This document shows, in pieces, positions 5,695 through 5,727 of a DNA stretch of 5,727 nt. The translations under genes were made by a program, and so were the position numbers. Source of the DNA: Elusimicrobiota bacterium (GTDB lineage Bacteria > Elusimicrobiota > Elusimicrobia > Elusimicrobiales > Elusimicrobiaceae); NCBI GenBank assembly GCA_031259485.1, contig JAIRLH010000114.1, positions 1-5,727 on the forward strand. Direction: 5' to 3'. The stretch's first letter is position 1. Each line of letters begins with the position of its first letter. The notes beneath the pieces were generated by a model that was given only the letters and a program-made list of their open reading frames with translations, did not search any database and was not told the DNA's origin.

Positions 5695-5727
5695 TATTGG
5701 GAATACGGCGGCTATATACGGCCATAT

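Overview
The window carries four genes, all on the minus strand, so transcription runs from the right edge to the left edge: alaS (alanyl-tRNA synthetase), a type IV pilin/pseudopilin, recR, and a comEC-type DNA uptake channel that is cut by the left edge of the window. The plus strand has no credible gene. No tRNA, rRNA, CRISPR array, insertion sequence or convincing factor-independent terminator was seen.

Organism: a Gram-negative-type bacterium, most likely a member of the Elusimicrobiota. This rests mainly on the style of the pilin (short basic leader, KGFTLIELL, then ALPQYQ after the hydrophobic helix, with paired cysteines in the C-terminal domain) and on the mix of AT-rich lysine/phenylalanine codons with GCG/GCC alanine codons. 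It is an inference from remembered family style, not a database result, and I hold it at about even odds.

Layout from right to left. About 60 bases upstream of alaS hold a likely extended -10 promoter. alaS fills about 2.65 kb and looks intact, with catalytic, editing and C-terminal domains. A 300-base gap follows: next to alaS lies a nested palindromic repeat (2872-2947) flanked by two smaller hairpins (2951-2987), then a near-consensus sigma-70 promoter (TTGCAG, 17 bases, TATAAT) that fires toward the pilin gene. The pilin gene is clearly AT-richer than its neighbours. After it, a 101-base gap contains an extended -10 promoter for recR, embedded in a short AT-rich inverted repeat. recR and comEC are separated by only 22 bases and are probably co-transcribed.

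How the genes may work together: a type IV pilin-like protein, an inner-membrane DNA channel (ComEC) and a recombination mediator (RecR) side by side suggest a DNA uptake and recombination neighbourhood (natural transformation). ComEC and RecR are recognised with high confidence; the functional link to the pilin is inference from proximity. alaS is a housekeeping neighbour separated by its own 3' gap and the repeat element. I did not find a clearly new biological system. The best candidates for a second look are the palindromic repeat, the pilin/recR/comEC grouping, and the apparently degenerate start of the C-terminal beta-lactamase-like domain of ComEC.
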